A DNA stretch of 64,000 nucleotides from Stanieria sp. NIES-3757 (GTDB lineage Bacteria; Cyanobacteriota; Cyanobacteriia; Cyanobacteriales; Xenococcaceae): the NCBI GenBank assembly GCA_002355455.1, contig AP017375.1:4207640-4271639 (forward strand), in the 5' to 3' direction. Below are positions 24,465 to 32,432 of this stretch, piece after piece. A program made the translations under genes and the position numbers. Within the stretch, counting starts at the first letter, position 1, and every line of letters begins with the position of its first letter. The notes beneath the pieces are model-generated. The model was given only the letters and a program-made list of their open reading frames with translations. It was not told the DNA's origin and ran no database searches.

Positions 24465-25586
24465 TTAATTAGCATTTGCTTGAGCTTCTTGTTGAAGAAG
24501 ATTAATAATTGAAGATTTTTCTAGTAAACCAATCACAACACCATCTTCTTTAACCACAGCTAATTCTTTAATATCTTTTGTTTCAATTAACTGAATTACT
24601 TCTAGCAAAGACTGATTAGCTGGAACAGTAGTAATATTTTCTAGCGGTTGTAACAGTTCATTAACTAAAGTTTCTGTCCACTGAGAAGTAGAAATTTGTT
24701 TTAAGTCATCTGTGGCAATTGTACCTATTAATTGTCCTGTTTCATTAGTCACTAAAAATTTCCGCCACTGATTTTTACCAATAACATAATCATTCACAAA
24801 TTCTCTTAAAGTTAGATTCCCCGAAACAATTGGACTATTAGGAATAATTGCATCTTCAGCTCTATACTTACTCAGCTTTTCTTGGACAGTAGCAGATTGT
24901 GCTGCAAATCCAGCATTTTGTAATAAAAACCAACCAATTAATAGCGTCCAAAAACTACCTATTGGACTAATACCTAAAATTGCTAACGCACCAATAATTA
25001 CTGCTAACCAACCAAAAAATTGACCAACTCTTCCTGCAAAAATAATTCCTTTATTAGGATTTCCTGTGATTTTCCAGACAATAGATTTAAGGACATTGCC
25101 ACCATCTAAAGGTAAACCAGGAATAAGATTAAATAAAGCCAACACCAAATTAATCGAAGCTAGTAAGGAAACAATTGCTTCAAGCGGTGCATTTAAAGGT
25201 AAAGTAATTCCAATTATTGTAAACAGAGCAAATAGAAGTAAACTAACTCCGGGTCCTGCGATCGCAACTAAAAAAGACTGTAGTGGTGTTTCTGATTCTT
25301 TTTCTAAAGTAGCTAAACCACCAAAAATAAACAAGGTAATTGACTTAACTTGAATACCTTGAGCGAGCGCAACTAAACTATGACCAAGTTCATGGGCTAA
25401 AACTGAAGAAAATAAAAGTATGGCAGCTACAAATCCCAAAATCCAAGGTGTTATTCCTTGTAATTGTGGAAATTGAGTTAAATTTGCTCCGTAAGTTAAA
25501 GTTACCAATCCTAAAACAAAAAACCAAGAAGGATTGATATAGAAAGGGATGCCAAATAGACTCCCAATCTTAATATTACCGTTCAT
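24465..25586 (-). CDS. Site-2 protease family zinc metalloprotease with CBS pair
   Basis: A 373-residue intramembrane metalloprotease of family M50 (SpoIVFB/Rip3-like). Zinc ligands are in AHELGHS (His65-Glu66-x2-His69) and NLIPGLPLDGG (third ligand Asp161). Five to six hydrophobic helices fill residues 10-225. Residues about 245-365 are two CBS modules, which in SpoIVFB-like proteases sense nucleotides and control access. Such enzymes cleave membrane-anchored anti-sigma factors or transcription factors. No anti-sigma gene is adjacent. The start is ATG 25584-25586 with AGGAGG seven bases upstream on the minus strand. Confidence 0.93.
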   Translation of the reverse strand: MNGNIKIGSLFGIPFYINPSWFFVLGLVTLTYGANLTQFPQLQGITPWILGFVAAILLFSSVLAHELGHSLVALAQGIQVKSITLFIFGGLATLEKESETPLQSFLVAIAGPGVSLLLFALFTIIGITLPLNAPLEAIVSLLASINLVLALFNLIPGLPLDGGNVLKSIVWKITGNPNKGIIFAGRVGQFFGWLAVIIGALAILGISPIGSFWTLLIGWFLLQNAGFAAQSATVQEKLSKYRAEDAIIPNSPIVSGNLTLREFVNDYVIGKNQWRKFLVTNETGQLIGTIATDDLKQISTSQWTETLVNELLQPLENITTVPANQSLLEVIQLIETKDIKELAVVKEDGVVIGLLEKSSIINLLQQEAQANAN

Positions 25587-25767
25587 GAGGTATTCCTCCT
25601 ATTCTATGTGGCGAAGTATATAAGTTTTCGCCTCGGTCTGAAAAAGATTGTAACTAAATGTAAAATCAAAAACATCCGACGCTAGATAGTAAAAACCGTC
25701 TTCTAAAGTACGGTCACATTTATCGGGTCTTGGGCATAATAAAAGTAAAAGGTATAATTATGAAGCT

Positions 25768-26265
25768 ATGTCCAATTCTCCCCTGTCCTATCCAGAAAGT
25801 TATAGCCCAGAAGATATTCAGCAAATCTTACAAATTGCTCTAGCTCGAAAATCAGAATGCGAAGAACTAACCAGGCAACAACTCTGGGAAATAGCCACAG
25901 AGCTAGAAATTGATAGTCAGTCTTTACAAACAGCAGAACAAGATTGGTTTGAGCGCAAAGCTGTTCAAGAAAAACGTCAAGCTTTTAATTTGTATCGTCG
26001 CAGTCAATTTAAGCAAAAATTAACTAAATATTTAATTATTAATATATTTTTAATTTCTTTCAACGTTGCGATCGCAGGAACAATTACCTGGTCAATTTAT
26101 ATTTTATTATTTTGGGGTTTGAGTATTGCACTCAATGGTTGGAAAGCTTACCAAACTCAAGGTGAAGAATATGAAAGAGCTTTTCAGCGTTGGGATTTTC
26201 AAAATGAAGTTAAACGGACTTTTGTTTCTTTTTGGGAAAGATTGCAAAAATCGTGGCAGGTTTAA
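25768..26265 (+). CDS. 2TM-domain protein with N-terminal helical domain
   Basis: A 165-residue membrane protein. The N-terminal 60 residues (YSPEDIQQILQIALARKSEC, ELTRQQLWEIATELEI) are a small helical module often found with 2TM domains and sometimes with kinase or regulatory parts. Residues about 92-130 form two closely spaced membrane helices (YLIINIFLISFNVAIAGTI and WSIYILLFWGLSIALNGW). The C-terminal tail is basic and aromatic. It is divergent from the site-2 protease with 181 bp between starts. Function is unknown for the 2TM family. Confidence 0.8.
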   Translation: MSNSPLSYPESYSPEDIQQILQIALARKSECEELTRQQLWEIATELEIDSQSLQTAEQDWFERKAVQEKRQAFNLYRRSQFKQKLTKYLIINIFLISFNVAIAGTITWSIYILLFWGLSIALNGWKAYQTQGEEYERAFQRWDFQNEVKRTFVSFWERLQKSWQV

Positions 26266-26591
26266 TCATCAATCAATCATGTTTAACTAATTTTGCGAAA
26301 CAAACAATCAATTGAACAGGTGTGTTCTATTAAAGATTAAAAGTTGCATCAAGATAATCAATAGTGGAACGCACCTCATTAAAAAAGTATTTTTGGACAA
26401 TTAGTATTATATGTTTGCAATTTTGCTAAAAAACTTCAAATAAAAGTAAACAAAAATTGCATTATTTTTCTAACTATTTTGTAATTTTTAATAAATCGAT
26501 TCAATCGAATTTAAAAGCCTGAATTAGACTTATGGAGGAATTGCGCCAATCAGTTTTTAGTTAACTGAATAAATACTCAAGGAGTAGAAAA
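26266..26591. promoter_or_regulatory. Intergenic leader before the glycan locus, with long-range inverted repeat
   Basis: About 326 bp of AT-rich DNA. AGGTGTGTTC (26318-26327) can pair with GAACGCACCT (26367-26376), allowing one G-U, around a 39-nt loop. An AAGGAG ribosome site at 26579-26584 precedes the TTG start at 26592. No ORF was found. Confidence 0.4.
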
Positions 26592-27263
26592 TTGAATTTA
26601 CTACTAGGACTATCTAATTGGTTATCAGGCGGTGCTTTATATCGCTACCAAAAACAATATGAATTCACTCAACTTAAACTGAGAAATACTTTATCAGAGT
26701 TAGAGGTTCTCAGTGAACATTTTTATCAAAATCAACAGGAATTAGAACAAACCAAAACTAAGTTACAAATTGCTCAATCTGAATTAGAAATTGCTCAACT
26801 AGAATGGTATAAAAATTCTGCTCAAAAAGATTCAAATGCTGATTGGTTAACCCAAGTGAATAAATCTGCCACAATTGTAGCTGTAAACTATTTATCCCTG
26901 ACCGATACAAACACTTTATGGGGATTTAATCTAAGTTCACCACAAGTAGACATGAAGATTAATGGTGGTGCAATTGTAGTCAAAGGTTGGATTTTAGGTA
27001 AAAAAGCTCAAGTTAAATGCTTAAAAATAAGCTGTGGTAAACAAATTCTTGCAGAAATTCCTGTCAATCTTCCCAGTGGATGGTTAGCCAAACAATTTCC
27101 TCGTCTTCCCGAGGCCAAAAATAGCTATTTTGAAACTGCTATTACAATTAGTGGCGCACCTGAGCAAGCTGAGTTATTAATAGAAGCGATTTTTGTAGAT
27201 CGAAGTCATCTTCCCCTAGCAACTTTTCAATTTCAAAAATTAGCTTTAGTTGCTATTAGTTAA
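26592..27263 (+). CDS. Coiled-coil plus beta-rich protein of the glycan locus, function unknown
   Basis: A 223-residue protein starting at TTG with an AAGGAG site upstream; no ATG fits better. Residues about 20-75 are a coiled coil (LKLRNTLSELEVLSEHFYQN onwards). Residues about 95-223 look like a beta-sandwich (VDMKINGGAIVVKGWILGKK, ISCGKQILAEIPVNLPSGW), a type of domain seen beside cyanobacterial glycosyltransferases. There is no signal peptide or catalytic motif. It ends six bases before the GT4-GT2 gene, so it is certainly co-transcribed and may be a partner or carbohydrate-binding module of that enzyme. The exact function is not recognisable. Confidence 0.72.
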   Translation: MNLLLGLSNWLSGGALYRYQKQYEFTQLKLRNTLSELEVLSEHFYQNQQELEQTKTKLQIAQSELEIAQLEWYKNSAQKDSNADWLTQVNKSATIVAVNYLSLTDTNTLWGFNLSSPQVDMKINGGAIVVKGWILGKKAQVKCLKISCGKQILAEIPVNLPSGWLAKQFPRLPEAKNSYFETAITISGAPEQAELLIEAIFVDRSHLPLATFQFQKLALVAIS

Positions 27264-27269
27264 AGAGTC

Positions 27270-29471
27270 ATGAAAATTAATTGGTTTTGCCCTCTCCCTC
27301 CTGAAAAAACTGATATTGCCCACTATACTGCCAGAATTCTCAAAGAATTACATCAAAGAGCAGAAATTACTCTCTGGACTGATAAGCAAGTTTGGTTACC
27401 AGAATTAGAAGAGTATGCACGAATTATTCATTACCATCCCGATCATTTATCTGATTCAGATTTTGAAAATGCTGATGTCAATATTTATCACATTGGTAAT
27501 AATAAAGAATTTCATGGTTCAATTTGGCAAGTAAGTCGTCGTTACCCAGGAATTGTGGTTATTCACGATCTCAATTTGCATTATTTATTTACTTGTTTAT
27601 ATCCTCGATATTTAGAAGCGGGTACTACGGATCGCAATGCTTATGTAGAATTGATGCGAAATAGTCACGGTGTCCATTGCCAACAAGATTTAAATAAATT
27701 TTTTGCTGGTAAGTTGGATTGGGGTACGATTTCAGAACGTTATCCTCTCACTTTTGCAGCCATAGAAAACGCCTTGGGGGTAATTGTTCACACTCAAGAT
27801 GCCTATAATATTTTTACTAAAGATCGTAGATGTAAATGTCCTGTACTTTATTCTCCCTTACCTTATCCAGCTACTCCAATTCAGTCTGTCAGTAGAGATG
27901 AGACTATTTCTCGTCCTCCTTATCGTCTGATTGTTTTTGGCTATCTCGGAGGGTTATACCGTCGTGTACAGTCGGTATTAGAAGCTTTAGGAGGAATGGC
28001 AGAAAAAAACGCTTTTCATTTAGATATTTACGGACAAATCTGGGATGAAGACTATATTCGGGGATTAATCCAAAAATTTGCTTTAGAAAATCAGGTTACT
28101 CTTCATGGTTATGTGGAAGAGACAGAATTAGATTGGGCGATGGCTAACGCAGATTTGGCTTTCAATTTGCGTTATCCTACTGGGGGAGAAGCATCTGGAA
28201 GTCAAATGCGGATTTGGAGTCATGGACTTCCTAGTTTAGTAACTCGAATTGGTTGGTATGCAGAGTTACCAGAGGATGCGGTGGTATTTGTGAGTCATGA
28301 CCGCGAAATCGCTGATTTAAAAGAACAATTGCAGAATTTTCTGGCTAATCCTGCTAAATTTGCTCAAATAGGTCAAAGAGGTCAACAAATTCTAGCTAAA
28401 CAACATCATCCTTCTCTTTATAGCCGAAAAGTGGTGGAATTTGCTAAAGTAGTTGGTTTTTCTTGGCAAGTTAACCAATCTAGACTCAGTTTATCTGTCG
28501 CTTCATCTCCTCAAGTCAGTGTCATTATTCCTACTTACAATTGTAGTCGCTATTTAAAAAAAGCGATCGCTAGTGTCCTCGATCAAACCTACACTGATTA
28601 TGAGTTAATTGTGGTTGATGATGGTTCGACTGATAATACTCAAGAAATTGTGCAACCTTTACGCGATCGCATACGCTATACTAGCTTCCAACATAATCAA
28701 GGAATATCTGTAGCACGCAATCGAGGTATTGAAATTGCTAGAGGAAATTTGATTACTTTTCTTGATGCTGATAATTGGTTATTACCTCATGCCTTGGAAG
28801 TACAAGTCAATTATTTTACTAAAAATTCCAATGTGGGAATGATTAATAGTGGATTTAAAATGGTTAATACTCAAGATGAAGTCTTGAGAGAAGTTAAACC
28901 TTGGTTACAATATCCTGAATTAAATTTAGCAACTTGGCTAACTCTTAGACCTATTTTAGCTAATACAATCATGCTGAGACGCGAATGGTTAGAGTGGGCT
29001 GGAGGTTTAGATACAAATTTCTCTTATGCAGATGATCTTAATTTGATTTTTCGTTTGGCTTTGATGAATTGTAAAACAGCTTGGTTACCTGAAGTAACTT
29101 TATGTTGTCGTCAAACAAATAAAGATTTTGTTCATCATACTCCTAAGAAAGCTAAATACACTGAAATGGCTCTGAAAAATTTATTTAATCAAGGGAATTT
29201 ACCTCAACCAATTAAATCTCGTAAAAAACAAACTTTATATCAAAGTTTTGTTTGGTTAGCTTGGAATTTATATCAAACTGGAAACAGCCGTGAGGAAGCT
29301 GAATATTTACAAAAATCTCTAGAGTTTACCGACTCTAAACCTGAAGAAGTTATCTTTAATTGGGTGGAACACTTTAATAATTTTGCCTTTGATTATGGCT
29401 ATGATTTTGATGCTTATCAATTTAGCAGTCAACCCGAATGGAAAAAGCTTTTACGTTCTATTTTAATTTGA
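27270..29471 (+). CDS. Two-domain glycosyltransferase (GT4-like plus GT2)
   Basis: A 733-residue cytoplasmic fusion. Residues 1-400 are a GT-B (GT4-like) domain: MKINWFCPLPPEKTDIAHYT at the start and the nucleotide-sugar region RLIVFGYLGGLYRRVQSVLE, AFNLRYPTGGEASGSQMRIW. Residues about 413-650 are a GT-A (GT2) domain with VSVIIPTYNCSRYLKKAI, IVVDDGSTDNTQEI, NQGISVARNRGIEIARG and the DXD motif FLDADNW. It probably adds two successive sugars to a lipid- or protein-linked glycan of the cell surface. It lies between the coiled-coil/beta protein and the WcbI-SGNH gene in one direction. Neither sugar nor acceptor can be inferred. Confidence 0.9.
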   Translation: MKINWFCPLPPEKTDIAHYTARILKELHQRAEITLWTDKQVWLPELEEYARIIHYHPDHLSDSDFENADVNIYHIGNNKEFHGSIWQVSRRYPGIVVIHDLNLHYLFTCLYPRYLEAGTTDRNAYVELMRNSHGVHCQQDLNKFFAGKLDWGTISERYPLTFAAIENALGVIVHTQDAYNIFTKDRRCKCPVLYSPLPYPATPIQSVSRDETISRPPYRLIVFGYLGGLYRRVQSVLEALGGMAEKNAFHLDIYGQIWDEDYIRGLIQKFALENQVTLHGYVEETELDWAMANADLAFNLRYPTGGEASGSQMRIWSHGLPSLVTRIGWYAELPEDAVVFVSHDREIADLKEQLQNFLANPAKFAQIGQRGQQILAKQHHPSLYSRKVVEFAKVVGFSWQVNQSRLSLSVASSPQVSVIIPTYNCSRYLKKAIASVLDQTYTDYELIVVDDGSTDNTQEIVQPLRDRIRYTSFQHNQGISVARNRGIEIARGNLITFLDADNWLLPHALEVQVNYFTKNSNVGMINSGFKMVNTQDEVLREVKPWLQYPELNLATWLTLRPILANTIMLRREWLEWAGGLDTNFSYADDLNLIFRLALMNCKTAWLPEVTLCCRQTNKDFVHHTPKKAKYTEMALKNLFNQGNLPQPIKSRKKQTLYQSFVWLAWNLYQTGNSREEAEYLQKSLEFTDSKPEEVIFNWVEHFNNFAFDYGYDFDAYQFSSQPEWKKLLRSILI

Positions 29472-29497
29472 GAATTTCTAACAGACTTATATAACAA

Positions 29498-29525
29498 GTA
29501 CAGGCGTAAGCTTTTACGTCTCTAC
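29498..29525. repeat. Palindromic repeat (GTAGAGACGTAAA type)
   Basis: GTACAGGCGTAAG faces CTTTTACGTCTCTAC. It is a degenerate copy of the repeat at 3571-3600 and lies between two genes of the glycan locus. Confidence 0.6.
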
Positions 29526-29658
29526 AAAATAAAAAAAATTTAGGAATTAAGCTAATAACTTATCTGACAGTTATAGCAATTTTGTGTTGTTTGTTTAAAC
29601 TTTAAACTTAGCTCAAGAAATTTAGAAATTATGTCAATCATAATCTAGTTAAATAGTC

Positions 29659-31656
29659 ATGCAAACATCCGAAAAAAAACTGTGTTTAATCTATGCTAAC
29701 TGCCAAAGAGATCTAATTAAAGCTCATTTAGAACTCTCTTCAGAATTCACGGCTAATTATGAATTTGTCAGCATACCTTATCATTTTAAAGCAGTTCAAA
29801 CAAACTTCATTATTCCCAATGAAATTATAATTAAAACTGGTTTATTTATTTATCAACCGATCGCAGATACTTACGGACAACAAAGTACGGCGAGTATTAT
29901 TAATAGATTACCAGCTAATTGTCACAAAATTTCTTTTCCTTATATCTATTTTAAAGGTTACCATCCTCAGTTTACTAAACTAGATAGTAATAACTTACAA
30001 CAAAGATTTATTAATGATGGTTCTAACTTAAATGATATTAATATTATCAGTTTGGTTAAGCAGGGTTACACTAATGAAGAAATTCTTGAATTAATTGGAG
30101 ATGAAAATTTTTATACTTTAGAATTTCTGCAACAAAATTTAAATCATACTCTTCAAGAATTGTCCGAGAGAGAGTGTGTTACTGATATCAAGATTGTTGA
30201 TTTTATCCGCAGTCATTATCAACAAAATTATTTATTTTATATTCCTGCTCATCCAGCTAATTTAATTGGATTAGAAGTAACTAACCAAATTTTGGCTAAA
30301 CTCAATTTTAATCCCTTAACCCAATCCCATCATGAAGAGCAATTAGCAACTTTTCGGATTCCAATTTACCCTAGTGTAATTAAACATTTAAATTTACAAT
30401 TTGGTAATAAGCTCATCAAGTACAAACCACTATCTTTTATGAATGATGAGTTAGACTTTAACACTTGTTCGCAACGATACATAGAAACTTACCATCAACT
30501 TTTAGCTCAAAAAAATCAATCAATTAATAGTTTATCTTTATCAATTCCTGCTATGAAATCTGTGAATAATTCTCCTCTTCGTATTTCTATCATTGGTGGC
30601 TCAAATTCTTTAATGAGAAATGGTTATACCAAATATTTATCCGAAAATCTTTCCCACGCTATTGAGCGTCCAGTTAATCTTAATTATTTTGCTTTAGGGG
30701 GAGTTACTAATCTTTTTGGAGCAATTCAAAATATTAGAAATAATGCACCTCAAAAAAGCGATCTTATTTTATTTGAATATTGTGTTAATGACCGTAAAGC
30801 GATTAGTCAAGGTAAATATTCGATTAAATTGGCAGGTAGAACCTTAGAAGGATTTATTAGAAGGACTAAAACAATTAATCCTAATTGCCGTATTATTATT
30901 TTAATTTTTGGCACTAATAGTTCTGAATACTATGATAATTGTTGCCAAGTATCAGCATTATATGAAGCGATCGCAAAACGTTATGATATTCCTGTAATTA
31001 ATATCTCAGAAATTTTATTAAAAACTCAGGGTATAAAATTTATTAAATCTTTGTATGAACCAAAAGACAATGCTCATTATTCTAGAGCAAAAGGGGTGCA
31101 AATAGTTTCACAAATTATTACCCAAGAAATTATTAATAGAAATTTGTTAGCTCAACCAACTCGTAAGTTAGAAGATTGCTATCGTATTTATGCTAATAAC
31201 TTACAATACTTAAAATTTACTAGAAAATTTGACGAGCAATCTTTACAGGGCGATTATGAGCGATCGGTTTTTAAAAATAGTTTGTTTGATGAATCTATTT
31301 ACACTTTAAAACAAGGTTCGACTCTTAACCTAAATCTTAAAGGACAACTTTTAGGATTAATTATTAAATCTGATTGGTATGATGGTTTTTTCCAAGTAAA
31401 GTTTGGAGAACAAAGTATTGTTACTAGTTCTTTTTCAGAATGGGTTCAATCACCAGAATCAGCTAATCTTAACTTAATTACTTTGCCTTACCAAAAGTTT
31501 TCTTTTTCTAAAGAACCTCAACCTTTATCTATTTCTGTCTGTCCAAACCCACCAGATAAGTTTGAGTTAGACTGGCATAAAATGCTACCTCAAGTATCAT
31601 CTTCCGAATGGAAATTAAATATAGCTGGGATTGCTTATTTAGGAGAAATAATTTAA
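29659..31656 (+). CDS. WcbI-like domain fused to SGNH hydrolase
   Basis: A 665-residue protein. The N-terminal 290 residues resemble WcbI-type capsule enzymes: LCLIYANCQRDLIKAHLE with the Asn14-Cys15-Gln16 signature, followed by FRIPIYPS and Tyr-rich blocks. Residues about 307-490 are an SGNH hydrolase/acyltransferase-like domain: GGSNS (Ser315 candidate nucleophile), Gly348 in FALGGVTN, Asn377-Asp378 in EYCVND, and Asp469-x2-His472 in KDNAHYS. The C-terminal 150 residues are beta-rich. WcbI is linked to O-acetylation of capsule sugars and SGNH domains to acyl transfer or removal, so the protein probably modifies the glycan made by its neighbour. There is no signal peptide. I have not seen this fusion described. 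Confidence 0.8.
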   Translation: MQTSEKKLCLIYANCQRDLIKAHLELSSEFTANYEFVSIPYHFKAVQTNFIIPNEIIIKTGLFIYQPIADTYGQQSTASIINRLPANCHKISFPYIYFKGYHPQFTKLDSNNLQQRFINDGSNLNDINIISLVKQGYTNEEILELIGDENFYTLEFLQQNLNHTLQELSERECVTDIKIVDFIRSHYQQNYLFYIPAHPANLIGLEVTNQILAKLNFNPLTQSHHEEQLATFRIPIYPSVIKHLNLQFGNKLIKYKPLSFMNDELDFNTCSQRYIETYHQLLAQKNQSINSLSLSIPAMKSVNNSPLRISIIGGSNSLMRNGYTKYLSENLSHAIERPVNLNYFALGGVTNLFGAIQNIRNNAPQKSDLILFEYCVNDRKAISQGKYSIKLAGRTLEGFIRRTKTINPNCRIIILIFGTNSSEYYDNCCQVSALYEAIAKRYDIPVINISEILLKTQGIKFIKSLYEPKDNAHYSRAKGVQIVSQIITQEIINRNLLAQPTRKLEDCYRIYANNLQYLKFTRKFDEQSLQGDYERSVFKNSLFDESIYTLKQGSTLNLNLKGQLLGLIIKSDWYDGFFQVKFGEQSIVTSSFSEWVQSPESANLNLITLPYQKFSFSKEPQPLSISVCPNPPDKFELDWHKMLPQVSSSEWKLNIAGIAYLGEII

Positions 31657-31835
31657 CTCATTGTTGACTAAAATTTAAATTATCCTTGATTCTACTTCGA
31701 GCTTTTGGAAAAACTCTAGATAAATTGCTTGAAAATTGACAATTCAATCAAAATTAAATTGGGATCAATTTTGCAGATTAATCCCAAAGGTCTTACTAAG
31801 TTTGAATTGGTTGGAAACGTTAAACTGTTAGACTT

Positions 31836-32105
31836 TTAGCGATAATCAGTAGTAGTTGTTCTACTGGGGTCAGTATATACTGTGTTATCATGGCGTTTAT
31901 TTTTGCCAGCCAAACCAGCTAGCCCAATTAGACCTAGTAATCCAAGCCAACCCCAATCAAAATCATTGTCTTCCTGTACGTATCCGTCTTGAGTTTGATT
32001 AGGCGTACCTGGAGTTTGAGCTTGAACAGAAACCATTGGGACAACAGCTAGACTAGTAGCGATCGCACTAGCTGCGAGTAATTTAGAAAATTTATTATTC
32101 TTCAT
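31836..32105 (-). CDS. WGxxGxxG-family exported small protein
   Basis: An 89-residue precursor with a signal peptide (KLLAASAIATSLAVVPMVSV, cleavage near AQA at 28-30). The mature part is a short acidic stretch followed by WGWLGLLGLIGLAGLAG, which matches the WGxxGxxG pattern and forms a C-terminal membrane helix, then a basic stop KNKRHD and a Thr-rich tail. This layout resembles bacterial C-terminal sorting tags (MYXO-CTERM-like). A strong AAAGGAGAC ribosome site precedes the ATG on the minus strand. The protein is probably anchored in a membrane facing the periplasm. Function is unknown. Confidence 0.8.
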   Translation of the reverse strand: MKNNKFSKLLAASAIATSLAVVPMVSVQAQTPGTPNQTQDGYVQEDNDFDWGWLGLLGLIGLAGLAGKNKRHDNTVYTDPSRTTTTDYR

Positions 32106-32432
32106 GGTTGAGTCTCCTTTTCAGACTTGTTTTACTATTTATAAGGCTAAAGAAACCTCCAAAGAATTTAATCAGTCTTTAGCCAGAAACCAGTAAGTAT
32201 TTTTTTAGCAATATTTTGAGTACAAACGAAACAGAATCAGTCTTTAATTCCTAAAAACATTTCTTTTCGTAAATCTTCACAAAAATCTTAAAACGATCCG
32301 ACTAAAGATAGAGTTAGCCTCAAATTTTGCTAGCAACAATAAAGTTAAGTGCGATTATTTTCAGCTCCACAAAATATTAAATAGTCGCGCCTTCACTAAG
32401 ATACATTGCGTTGAAAATTAAAGAGGAAAATT
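32106..32432. promoter_or_regulatory. Divergent promoter region, 327 bp
   Basis: AT-rich spacer between the WGxxGxxG gene (minus) and the repeat membrane protein (plus). AAAGAGGAAAATT just before 32433 is the ribosome site of the latter. No RNA gene or repeat was found. Confidence 0.45.
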
